Positions 41,602 through 50,286 of a stretch of 64,000 nucleotides of DNA are shown in pieces. The first letter of the stretch is position 1, and every line of letters begins with the position of its first letter. This stretch comes from T3Sed10-241 sp036796255 (lineage in GTDB: Bacteria > Bacteroidota > Bacteroidia > Flavobacteriales_D > Cryomorphaceae): assembly GCA_036796255.1 (NCBI GenBank), contig DAIRDH010000011.1, forward strand, positions 1 through 64,000, written 5' to 3'. The notes below the pieces were generated by a model, which saw only the letters and a list, made by a program, of their open reading frames with translations, was not told where the DNA came from and made no database searches. A program made the translations under genes and the position numbers.

Positions 41602-43991
41602 GCAGAAATTGGAAGTGGCCATACCTTTTTGTAGCTGGCGCTTTGCTATTGCATGCTTGCAATGAGGGGGATGAAAGTACTCCGGACGTTGACCACGGCG
41701 GTGCTATTGCAGGAATGGCCATGCCGGTGCACCTCAACTACGGACAAACGCGTGTTCCACTTGGCGATTTTGTGGAATTTCCCGAAAAGGTGGATTCCGT
41801 ATACTTTAGCCATGAAGTTGATTACAACCATTTGCGAGACAGTGGATTGGTGTTGATCAATGGCTTCGAAGCCAATGTGATGGTGGCCAGCATGGGTTTA
41901 ATCACTGGTGGCGTGCATTACCATATTCCGGTATTCAAAAATCAAAATCAATCTTTCCGCTTCACCTATGAGCCTACCCGGGAGGAGGTAAAGGAAGTGG
42001 GGCTGAAAGGCAGTTTCAACGGTTGGAACCACAAAGCCAACCTGCTGCGCAAGGAGGATGACGTGTGGGTGGCCGACCTCGTGCTCGCGCCGGGCCTGTA
42101 CAGCTATCTGATTGTGGAAGATGGCCGCGAGATGCGCGACCGCAACAATCCCGAGACCAAGGACAATGGACAGGGAGGGCTCAACTCGGCATTTCGCGTG
42201 GGTGGTGAGGGAAATGCGCCTTCCATTTCAAGCTACGGAATGAGCGTCGATTCGCTTGTATTTCACTGCCCCGAGGAGCTACACAATCCGCTCATACTTT
42301 GGGAAAACCACCAACTTGATACGGCATTTTATAAACGCAGGGGCGATCGCCTGGCGCTGGCTCTTCCCGCTGCTTCCGCAAAAATGGACCGCAGCCAGAT
42401 CCGCGTGTATGCCTGTGATCATGAGGAGCGCAGCAATGACCTGCTCGTGCCGCTGGCAAATGGCAAGCCTGTAATGGATGCCACTGCCCTCAACCGCAGC
42501 GACAAGCACACCTATGCGATGTACTTTATGATGGTAGACCGCTTCGTGAATGGCGATACCACCAACGATTTTCAGGTTCAAGATCCCGACATTCTGCCTC
42601 CGGCAAATTACTACGGGGGCGACCTCGCGGGTGTGCTTCAAAAGATTGAAGAGGGCTATTTCAAAGCGCTTGGCACAAATACCATTTGGCTTTCGCCTAT
42701 TACGCAGAATCCGCTGGGTGCATATGGCCTCTGGGACAAAGGCGGGGTGCGCAGCACTTTCAGTGGCTACCATGGCTATTGGCCCATTTCGAGCTCCAGG
42801 GTCGATTTCCGATTTGGAAATGAAGCAGTGCTGAAGCAGCTCATCGCAGAGGCCCACAGCAGCGATGCCAATGTGATTCTCGATTACGTAGCCAACCACG
42901 TGCACCAGGAGCACCCGCTTTACCAGCAGCATCCCGATTGGGCCACAGAGCTCTACCTTCCCGATGGCCGATTGAATACCGAGCTCTGGGATGAGCAGCG
43001 CCTCACCACATGGTTCGATACCTTTATGCCTACCCTCGACCTCGAGAATCCGGAAGTGGTTGCAGCCATGACCGACTCAGCGCTGTTTTGGTTTGAAAAT
43101 TATCCGCTCGACGGTTTCAGGCATGATGCCACCAAGCACGTGCCTCTTGCATTTTGGCGTGAGCTCACCCGCAAGCTCAAGTACAAGGTGGCTGTGCCGG
43201 AATCGCGCAGTATTTACCAAATAGGGGAGACTTACGGCAACCCCGGACTCATTGGCAGCTATGTGGGTAGCGGCCTTCTCGACGGTCAGTTTGATTTTAA
43301 CCTTTACGATGCGGCACTGGCCACATTTGCCAAAGAGGGCGCCGGCTTTGAAGAACTCGACCGCGTGATCAATCAAAGCCTTACAGCCTATGGCTATCAC
43401 AACCTGATGGGCAATATCTCGGGCAATCAGGACCGCGCGCGATTCATTTCCTATGCCGATGGCAGCGTGAGCTTTGCGGAAGATGCCAAGCTGGCAGGCT
43501 GGACGCGCAAGGTCGAAATTCAGGATGAAGTGGGTTACGACCGGCTCGCCCTGCTCCACGCACTTAACTTCACCCTGCCGGGGATTCCCGTAATTTACTA
43601 CGGCGATGAAATTGGCATGCCCGGCGCAAATGATCCCGACAACCGCCGCATGATGCGCTTCGGTGATGAGCTCGCGCCGCGTGAGCGTGAAATGCTGGAA
43701 ACCGTTACCGCCATTGCCAATTTGCGGAAGCAGAGCATGCCACTGCTCTATGGAGACCTGCAGGTACTGCACCTCGAGGGAAATACTTACGCCTATTGCA
43801 GGAATTATTTTGACAAAACTGCCCTTGTGATGTTCAATACCTCGGGTGAGGAAGTTGAACTGCGCATAGAAATGCCCAGACATGTTAACTTAGACGGCCT
43901 TTCTGCCCATTTTGGCCACAGCCATGAGGTGGAAGACCGCACGATTACCATCAAATTGAAGCCAACATCCTTTGAAATTTTAAGCCATTAA
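41598..43991 (+). CDS. GH13 alpha-amylase-family lipoprotein with N-terminal CBM48-like domain
   Basis: A 797-residue protein with a lipobox (LLHAC, Cys21). An early-set domain (about residues 125-200, VGLKGSFNGWNHKANLLRKE) resembles CBM48 or cyclomaltodextrinase N-domains. The GH13 barrel has region I DYVANHV, nucleophile Asp510 (DGFRHDATK), acid Glu544 (QIGETYG) and Asp612 in GNQDRAR, where the usual region IV His is Gln. Likely a SusG/neopullulanase-type surface or periplasmic enzyme degrading maltodextrin. It overlaps GH65 by 4 bp (ATGA). Confidence 0.92.
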   Translation: MSRNWKWPYLFVAGALLLHACNEGDESTPDVDHGGAIAGMAMPVHLNYGQTRVPLGDFVEFPEKVDSVYFSHEVDYNHLRDSGLVLINGFEANVMVASMGLITGGVHYHIPVFKNQNQSFRFTYEPTREEVKEVGLKGSFNGWNHKANLLRKEDDVWVADLVLAPGLYSYLIVEDGREMRDRNNPETKDNGQGGLNSAFRVGGEGNAPSISSYGMSVDSLVFHCPEELHNPLILWENHQLDTAFYKRRGDRLALALPAASAKMDRSQIRVYACDHEERSNDLLVPLANGKPVMDATALNRSDKHTYAMYFMMVDRFVNGDTTNDFQVQDPDILPPANYYGGDLAGVLQKIEEGYFKALGTNTIWLSPITQNPLGAYGLWDKGGVRSTFSGYHGYWPISSSRVDFRFGNEAVLKQLIAEAHSSDANVILDYVANHVHQEHPLYQQHPDWATELYLPDGRLNTELWDEQRLTTWFDTFMPTLDLENPEVVAAMTDSALFWFENYPLDGFRHDATKHVPLAFWRELTRKLKYKVAVPESRSIYQIGETYGNPGLIGSYVGSGLLDGQFDFNLYDAALATFAKEGAGFEELDRVINQSLTAYGYHNLMGNISGNQDRARFISYADGSVSFAEDAKLAGWTRKVEIQDEVGYDRLALLHALNFTLPGIPVIYYGDEIGMPGANDPDNRRMMRFGDELAPREREMLETVTAIANLRKQSMPLLYGDLQVLHLEGNTYAYCRNYFDKTALVMFNTSGEEVELRIEMPRHVNLDGLSAHFGHSHEVEDRTITIKLKPTSFEILSH

Positions 43992-43994
43992 ACC

Positions 43995-45383
43995 ATGAAA
44001 TTCAATTCATTTTACGCCCTCTTTTTTGTCGGCCTTATGGCGGCCTGCAACCCGCCACAACCCGCTTCCAACTTTGAGAAGCCGGAAGACCAGGATACTT
44101 TGCCGAAAGGCCTCTACCACCCCGAACGGCTCAAGAATGCCACCATTTACGAGGCCAATATCAGACAACATACACCGGAAGGTACTTTTATGGCGCTGCG
44201 CAAAGACCTGGAACGCATCAGTGATATGGGCATTTCAGTGCTGTGGCTCATGCCCATACATCCCATCGGGGAGGTAAACCGCAAAGGGGGCAAGGGAAGC
44301 TATTATTCTGTTAAAGATTACAAGGATGTGAATCCTGAATTTGGAACCAAAGAAGATTTTCGTGCGCTGGTGCGCGAGGCCCACAGGCAAGATATGGAAG
44401 TAATTATTGACTGGGTTGCCAACCATACCTCCTTTGACCACGTGTGGACGCAGGACCATAAGGATTGGTACAACCTCGATGCATCGGGCAATTTGCAAAT
44501 GCCTGAGGGCACTGACTGGAGCGATGTAGCCGATTTGAATTATGACAATCCCGAAATGCGCGCGGCAATGATAGACGCAATGGCCTACTGGGTGCGCGAA
44601 TTTGACATTGACGGGTTTCGCTGCGATGTGGCAAGTTATGTGCCCACTGATTTTTGGAATGAATGCGTAGACAGTCTGCGCAGTGTAAAAATGGACATCT
44701 TCATGCTTGCCGAGGCCGAAACACCTGAATTACATGAGAAAGCTTTCAATGCCGGCTATGCCTGGGAGTGGTTACACATCATCAACGGTGTAGCCAAGGG
44801 TGAAAAAACCCTTGCCGATATAGATGCCTACATGGCCGAGGCTCCAGCCGCTATGCCCAATGGCGCTTACAAAATGTACTTCACCACCAACCACGATGAG
44901 AACTCTTGGAATGGAACCGTGATGGAGCGCTTTGGAGATGGTCACCTTGCCTATGCGGCCCTGACCTTCACCATCGATGGTATGCCGCTGGTATATAGTG
45001 GACAAGAAGCTGGATTGAACAAAGCCCTGAAGTTTTTTGAAAAGGATCAAATAGACTGGGGAAAATATGAGTACAGTGATTTCTACAGTAAATTGCTCAC
45101 CCTGAATCGTGTAAATACTGCATTGTGGAATGGAAGTGATGGGGGTGATTTTAAAAGATTGAATACCGATGCTGACGATAAAGTTTATGCATTTGTACGC
45201 ACCAACGAAGAAGATCAGGTGGTCACCATTTGCAACCTGAGCGATCAAATGGTTAATTTGACTTTTAGCGATGATTTACCTGAAGGCGAATTCCGCTCAC
45301 TTTTTGATGAGGAGAGCCTCGAGCTTATCGGTGAAAACGGACTTGAACTCGCGCCATACGGCTTTCACATTTTCTACAAATAA
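43995..45383 (+). CDS. GH13 alpha-amylase lipoprotein
   Basis: A 462-residue protein with a lipobox (LMAAC, Cys18). All GH13 regions are complete: WVANHTS, nucleophile Asp211 (DGFRCDVAS), acid Glu240 (FMLAEAE), and Asp301 (TNHDENSW). It is compact, without additional carbohydrate-binding modules. Probably periplasmic or outer-membrane amylase that shortens maltodextrins. It starts 3 bp after the previous GH13 gene and its stop overlaps mgsA by 1 bp. Confidence 0.93.
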   Translation: MKFNSFYALFFVGLMAACNPPQPASNFEKPEDQDTLPKGLYHPERLKNATIYEANIRQHTPEGTFMALRKDLERISDMGISVLWLMPIHPIGEVNRKGGKGSYYSVKDYKDVNPEFGTKEDFRALVREAHRQDMEVIIDWVANHTSFDHVWTQDHKDWYNLDASGNLQMPEGTDWSDVADLNYDNPEMRAAMIDAMAYWVREFDIDGFRCDVASYVPTDFWNECVDSLRSVKMDIFMLAEAETPELHEKAFNAGYAWEWLHIINGVAKGEKTLADIDAYMAEAPAAMPNGAYKMYFTTNHDENSWNGTVMERFGDGHLAYAALTFTIDGMPLVYSGQEAGLNKALKFFEKDQIDWGKYEYSDFYSKLLTLNRVNTALWNGSDGGDFKRLNTDADDKVYAFVRTNEEDQVVTICNLSDQMVNLTFSDDLPEGEFRSLFDEESLELIGENGLELAPYGFHIFYK

Positions 45384-45760
45384 TGCGCTTTGCAATTATA
45401 GCGCATGACGGCAAGAAGGCCGAGATGGTGGCTTTCCTGATGAAGCACATCGACTTCCTGCGCCGGGCTGATGTAGAGCTGGTGGCCACGGGTACCACCG
45501 GTACGCATGTTGAGAAGGCTGGACTTAAAGTCAAAAAGGTGGCTTCAGGGCCACGTGGCGGCGATGCACAAATTGCAGCCATGGTTACGGAAGGAAAAGT
45601 GGCAAGCGTCCTGTTTTTCCGGGACCCGCTCAATGCGCATCCACACGAACCTGATATCGCCATGCTGATGCGGCTATGTGATGTGCATAATGTACCTTTA
45701 GCGACCAACCCTGCCACAGCGCAGATGATTGTAATCGGATTTGAAAAATTAACCAAATAA
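45383..45760 (+). CDS. mgsA: Methylglyoxal synthase
   Basis: A 125-residue enzyme converting dihydroxyacetone phosphate to methylglyoxal and phosphate. Conserved segments are IAHDGKKAEM, VATGTTGTHVEKAGL, SGPRGGDAQIAAMVTEGKV (catalytic Asp), FFRDPLNAHPHEPD (His/Asp active site) and LATNPATAQ. The length is a little short of the E. coli enzyme (152). It overlaps the GH13 gene (TAATG) and is 8 bp before fbaA, whose product DHAP is its substrate; this placement suggests an overflow valve for the pathway. Confidence 0.95.
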   Translation: MRFAIIAHDGKKAEMVAFLMKHIDFLRRADVELVATGTTGTHVEKAGLKVKKVASGPRGGDAQIAAMVTEGKVASVLFFRDPLNAHPHEPDIAMLMRLCDVHNVPLATNPATAQMIVIGFEKLTK

Positions 45761-45768
45761 ACCTAGAT

Positions 45769-46839
45769 ATGAGCAAGAAATTCAGATCGGGAGTACTTCA
45801 CGGTGATGAAGTTACAGACCTTTTTAACTACGCAAATGAAAATGATTTTGCCCTGCCGGCCGTAAACGTAATCGGCAGCAATTCCGTTAATGCCGTTCTG
45901 GAAACAGCGCGCGCAGTAAACTCACCCGTTATCATTCAGTTTTCAAATGGTGGTGCGCAGTTCTACGCAGGTAAGGGCCTTGGCGGCGACAACCAGAAGA
46001 GCCAGATAGCGGGAGGAATAAGCGGAGCCCTTCATGTACACGAGATGGCCAAGGCCTATGATGTACCTGTGATCCTGCACACTGACCACTGCTCCAAGAA
46101 ATTGCTGCCCTGGATTGACGGACTGCTCGATGCAGGCGAAGCCTATTACGCAAAGCACGGGCAGCCGCTCTACAGCTCGCATATGCTCGACCTGAGTGAG
46201 GAGCCCCTTGAGGAGAATATCGAAACCTGTGCCCGCTACTTTGAGCGGATGAACAAAATGGGCATGACCATTGAAATCGAACTCGGTGTGACCGGTGGCG
46301 AAGAAGATGGCGTGGACAATTCAGATGTGGACAGCTCGAAGCTTTACACACAACCATCAGAGGTGGCTTACTCTTATGAGCGCCTGCTCAAGATTTCACC
46401 CAACTTTACCATAGCAGCTGCTTTTGGAAATGTGCATGGCGTGTATAAGCCAGGCAACGTGTCGCTACAGCCTAAAATCCTCAAGAACTCTCAGGAGTAT
46501 ATTGAGCAGAAGTTCAATACGGCCAAGCAACCTGTGAACTTCGTATTCCACGGAGGTTCGGGGTCGTCGCAAGCAGAGATTCGCGAAGCCATCGAGTACG
46601 GCGCCATCAAGATGAACATCGACACCGACATGCAGTGGGCATTTTGGGATGGCATCCGCAAGTATTACCAAGCCAATGAAGGCTACCTTCAGGCGCAGAT
46701 TGGCAGTCCTGACGGGCCTGACAGCCCCAACAAGAAATACTATGATCCAAGGGTATGGCTGCGCAAAGGCGAGGACAACTTCGTGCTTCGACTCAAGCAG
46801 GCTTTTGAAGACCTGAATTGCATAAACCGCAACGCTTAA
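45769..46839 (+). CDS. fbaA: Class II fructose-bisphosphate aldolase
   Basis: A 356-residue zinc-dependent class IIA aldolase splitting fructose-1,6-bisphosphate. VILHTDHCSKKLLPWIDGLL contains the zinc His and catalytic Asp; IEIELGVTGGEEDGVDN carries the conserved Glu; AFGNVHGVY and FHGGSGSS carry further zinc and phosphate ligands. Length typical of class IIA. It sits between mgsA and pgi in the operon. Confidence 0.96.
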   Translation: MSKKFRSGVLHGDEVTDLFNYANENDFALPAVNVIGSNSVNAVLETARAVNSPVIIQFSNGGAQFYAGKGLGGDNQKSQIAGGISGALHVHEMAKAYDVPVILHTDHCSKKLLPWIDGLLDAGEAYYAKHGQPLYSSHMLDLSEEPLEENIETCARYFERMNKMGMTIEIELGVTGGEEDGVDNSDVDSSKLYTQPSEVAYSYERLLKISPNFTIAAAFGNVHGVYKPGNVSLQPKILKNSQEYIEQKFNTAKQPVNFVFHGGSGSSQAEIREAIEYGAIKMNIDTDMQWAFWDGIRKYYQANEGYLQAQIGSPDGPDSPNKKYYDPRVWLRKGEDNFVLRLKQAFEDLNCINRNA

Positions 46840-46843
46840 ACTT

Positions 46844-48490
46844 ATGTTGCCAAAGATAGATTTTACCACGACAGGCGCCCATCAGCGCCTGTTGTCGCAT
46901 GCTGCACGCATGGAGCGCAGCCACCTCCGCGATCTCTTTGCCAATGATCCTGAGCGGTTCAATGCATTTACAAAATGCTTTGAGAACATCCTGCTCGACT
47001 ACAGCAAAGGCCGCATTGACGCCGAAGTAATGGCCGACCTCAACGCGCTCGCCGAAGAATGTAAACTGAGCGAGGCCATTGAGGCCATGTACAGTGGTAA
47101 GCACATCAATGAAACCGAAGACCGCGCCGTGATGCATACCGCCTTGAGGTATCAGGGCAATGAGGCAGTGATGGTAGATGGTGTGGACGTGATGCCCGAG
47201 GTGCGCAAGGTGCTTAAGCAAATGGAGCCCTTTTCGCAAACGGTGATAGAGGGCAGCTGGAAAGGACATACCGGCAAGGCGATTACCGATGTGGTCAATA
47301 TCGGCATTGGCGGGTCAGATCTGGGTCCGGTGATGGTAACTGAGGCCCTCAGGGCATATGCAAACCACTTGAAGCTGCACTTTGTGAGCAATGTAGACGG
47401 AACGCATATTGCCGAGACTTTTAAGAAAATTGACCCCGAGACCACATTGTTTATCGTGGCGAGCAAGACCTTCACCACGCAGGAAACGATGACAAATGCA
47501 CACAGCGCGCGGTCTTGGTTTCTGGCCAATGGAGGCAATGAAGGCGCCGTGGCCAAACACTTCGTGGCCCTGTCGACCAATGCCGATGCCGTGGCGCAAT
47601 TCGGCATTGATACCGCCAATATGTTCCGCTTTTGGGATTGGGTAGGGGGTCGCTACAGCTTGTGGTCGGCCATTGGCTTGCCTATTTGCCTTTCCATCGG
47701 TTATGCGAATTTCGATCAATTGCTCAAAGGCGCAGCGGCCATGGACGACCATTTTCGTAAAGGGGGTGCACAGAGCATGCCGGGCATTCTCGCCCTGCTG
47801 GGCATATGGCACAGCAACTACATGGGCGCAGAGAGCCACGCCATCCTGCCATACGATCAGTATATGCACCGCTTTGCGGCTTACTTCCAGCAGGGCGACA
47901 TGGAGAGCAATGGCAAGCGCAGCGACCGCGCTGGCAAGGAAGTGGCTTACCAAACAGGCCCTGTAATTTGGGGAGAACCCGGCACCAATGGACAGCATGC
48001 TTTTTACCAATTGATCCATCAGGGCACGCGTCTTATTCCCTGCGACTTTATAGCGCCGGCCGTTAGCCACAATCCCGTAGGTGACCACCACGTCAAGTTG
48101 ATGGCCAACTTCTTTGCGCAAACCGAAGCCCTGATGAAAGGCAAGTCGGAGCAAGAGGTAAGCGCGGAACTCAGCGCTTCGGGTATGAAAGAAGGTGAGA
48201 TTGAAAAATTGCTTCCGCACAAGGTATTTCCGGGAAACCGGCCCACCAATTCCATTCTTGTAAAGCAGATAGATCCCCACACCCTCGGAAGCCTGGTGGC
48301 CATGTACGAGCATAAGATTTTCGTGCAGGGTGTGATTTGGAATGTGTTCTCCTTCGATCAATGGGGGGTTGAGCTTGGAAAGGTTTTGGCGAAAGCCATA
48401 CTGCCCGAACTGGAATCGGATGGTTTGGTGAGCAGCCATGACAGCAGTACCAATGGACTGATCAATGCCTTCAAGCACATGAGAAAATAA
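46844..48490 (+). CDS. pgi: Glucose-6-phosphate isomerase
   Basis: A 548-residue enzyme interconverting glucose-6-P and fructose-6-P. Motifs: IGIGGSDLGPVMV, FVSNVDGTHI, VASKTFTTQETMTNA, the PGI signature GGRYSLWSAIGL, and GEPGTNGQHAFYQLIHQGT with the catalytic His/Glu residues. Length and architecture are standard. Last gene of the nine-gene run, 4 bp after fbaA. Confidence 0.97.
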   Translation: MLPKIDFTTTGAHQRLLSHAARMERSHLRDLFANDPERFNAFTKCFENILLDYSKGRIDAEVMADLNALAEECKLSEAIEAMYSGKHINETEDRAVMHTALRYQGNEAVMVDGVDVMPEVRKVLKQMEPFSQTVIEGSWKGHTGKAITDVVNIGIGGSDLGPVMVTEALRAYANHLKLHFVSNVDGTHIAETFKKIDPETTLFIVASKTFTTQETMTNAHSARSWFLANGGNEGAVAKHFVALSTNADAVAQFGIDTANMFRFWDWVGGRYSLWSAIGLPICLSIGYANFDQLLKGAAAMDDHFRKGGAQSMPGILALLGIWHSNYMGAESHAILPYDQYMHRFAAYFQQGDMESNGKRSDRAGKEVAYQTGPVIWGEPGTNGQHAFYQLIHQGTRLIPCDFIAPAVSHNPVGDHHVKLMANFFAQTEALMKGKSEQEVSAELSASGMKEGEIEKLLPHKVFPGNRPTNSILVKQIDPHTLGSLVAMYEHKIFVQGVIWNVFSFDQWGVELGKVLAKAILPELESDGLVSSHDSSTNGLINAFKHMRK

Positions 48491-48584
48491 TGCAATGCGC
48501 TGGCAGTGCGTAACCCCTGCCGATAAGCTGCGTATTCAGGTCAGATCAATTTGCCACAAGCGAATAAACTCAAAACCTGAATAC

Positions 48585-50036
48585 ATGAAAAAATATTTAC
48601 TCCCTGCAGTCGCAGTTTTGGCCGTACACGGGCTCAGCGCGCAGATTGAAAATGGTAATTTTGACCATTGGACGAGTATGGAAATGTTTGATCACCCCAC
48701 GATGGCGGTGCCCACAAGCAGTTCCAATTATGAAACCTTTCTCGAAACGGGTGAAGTCAATGTGACTCCTGTACAAGGAATTACGGGAACGGCCATGCGC
48801 CTTGAAAGCATAAGCCAAGGAGAGAGGGTGTTTCCAGGCTTTTTTATCACTGGAAATGTACCTCAAGGCGATAGCGAAGAAATGGTATTCACCGGAGGCA
48901 TGCCAACGACTGACAAAACGGTGAATGGCGTTTCGATGGATATCCGTTATGACGTATCGGCTGAATCGCCCGGTTTCGTTGTTGTTCAATTCAAGAGAGG
49001 TGGAATTCCAATTGGTCAGGGAAACTTGGGCACGGGTACCATGATTCATCATTTGAGTGGTGCGTCTGAATGGACCAATATCAGCATCGTTTTCCAGGGA
49101 GGTTTCGATCAAACTCCTGATGAATGTGTGGTGGGTATTGCTACGGCAAATTTGCTTGGCGACGATGAACCTTTTCCCGCGGGATCTTTCGTAGAAATTG
49201 ACAACCTCAATTTTAGCAATAGCGCCGAGCTTTTCTTCGGAGGCGACTTTGAGAACTGGAATTCAGTAGAGTCGCTGCATAGCCCTGAAGGCGTGTTGGT
49301 TGAGATGGATCCATTTGCGCCTACTTTTGAGCGCACTACAGACGCACATACCGGCATGTTTGCCTTGAAAATTTTCAACGCAGGCCACAGCGAAAATGTG
49401 AAAACAGGTCGCGCAATATTTGCGGAAGGGGAATTCGAAAATCCACAACCCTATATCACCTTGAGTTCCGATATGACATCCCTCAACTTCATGTATAAGT
49501 ATGAAGCCAGCAACGATGTGGCCGGTGCTGATGTGGTGTTCTACCATAGCAATGGAGAGGGCGAACTATCACCTGTTCATTTCAAGCATCTTACCCTTGC
49601 TCCAGCGGCTGAGTACAGCGCTGTGGATTACAATTTTGCCGAAGAGCTCAGTGCCGAAGGAATTGAGGCCAGCCATATGATGATCACTTTCGAAGCATCA
49701 ACAGCTTCGCCTGACAATGCGCCCAAATTGGGAAGCACACTTTTCATTGACAATGTTGCTCTGAACGGTTCCTTGTGGACTTTTGGCGTCAAAGTAACGC
49801 AGCCAAAGGTCGTTGCCATGCCAAATCCTGCAGTGGACAGGGTCGTATTTACTTTCCCTGTGGCCCGCAGCGGTTTTTACCGCGTGTTCAACAGCAGGGG
49901 TGTGCAAGTTGATATCAAGCAATTTCAGCACCAACACCAAATCGTACACGACCTGCGCGGACTTCGCACGGGTGCCTACCTCTTCCGATTCCAGCATGAG
50001 TCTGGCATTGATGTGGTTCGTGTCATAAACTTATAA
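48585..50036 (+). CDS. Secreted T9SS protein with two PCMD-like domains
   Basis: About 483 residues from the ATG at 48585, which exposes a signal peptide ending LSAQ; the earlier in-frame start at 48495 is not credible. Two similar segments, each opening with a G-(N/D)F-(D/E)-W pattern (ENGNFDHW near residue 22, GGDFENWNSV near 220), resemble putative carbohydrate-metabolism (PCMD-like) domains. The last 80 residues (VVAMPNPAVDRVVFTFP onward) are a T9SS sorting domain. Probably surface glycan binding; proven function none. It follows pgi by 94 bp. Confidence 0.75.
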   Translation: MKKYLLPAVAVLAVHGLSAQIENGNFDHWTSMEMFDHPTMAVPTSSSNYETFLETGEVNVTPVQGITGTAMRLESISQGERVFPGFFITGNVPQGDSEEMVFTGGMPTTDKTVNGVSMDIRYDVSAESPGFVVVQFKRGGIPIGQGNLGTGTMIHHLSGASEWTNISIVFQGGFDQTPDECVVGIATANLLGDDEPFPAGSFVEIDNLNFSNSAELFFGGDFENWNSVESLHSPEGVLVEMDPFAPTFERTTDAHTGMFALKIFNAGHSENVKTGRAIFAEGEFENPQPYITLSSDMTSLNFMYKYEASNDVAGADVVFYHSNGEGELSPVHFKHLTLAPAAEYSAVDYNFAEELSAEGIEASHMMITFEASTASPDNAPKLGSTLFIDNVALNGSLWTFGVKVTQPKVVAMPNPAVDRVVFTFPVARSGFYRVFNSRGVQVDIKQFQHQHQIVHDLRGLRTGAYLFRFQHESGIDVVRVINL

Positions 50037-50100
50037 GGAAGCGTTTCCTGCTTCCGCGGGAAAGCATCTTCAAGAATTTTCAATAAGGTGGTTTAGATTG

Positions 50101-50137
50101 GAGCGCCCTGCTGTGTAGCGGGGCGCTCGCCTTTTTG
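50101..50137 (+). terminator. Intrinsic terminator
   Basis: GAGCGCCC (50101-50108) pairs with GGGCGCTC (50121-50128), followed by CTTTTTG, 65 bp after the stop of the PCMD-like gene. Likely ends that transcript. Confidence 0.8.
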
Positions 50138-50152
50138 GGTATCTGCGATCTT

Positions 50153-50175
50153 TATAGTGTCGATTTTACACGAAT
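50153..50175. promoter_or_regulatory. TATAGTGT-N7-ACAC palindrome upstream of the sugar transporter (site A)
   Basis: TATAGTGT (50153-50160), 7-nt spacer CGATTTT, ACACGAAT (50168-50175). The left half is identical to the site before the amylase gene. It lies 112 bp upstream of the transporter start. A TTTG 22 bp before the spacer-embedded TCGATTTT is only a weak promoter match. Confidence 0.5.
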
Positions 50176-50286
50176 GGTTTTTTTTCTATCTTGCCGCGGT
50201 CTAAAATTGACATGGTGCATTAAGTCTGGTTTTCGAGAAAGCCACTTTTGCATTGATGCGTCCTACTAAATCCGCACGTTGAGCAT

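Noticed and set aside
47315..48478. 387-codon minus-strand frame
   Set aside because: Antisense to pgi, whose signatures are complete; no signal or domain of its own.
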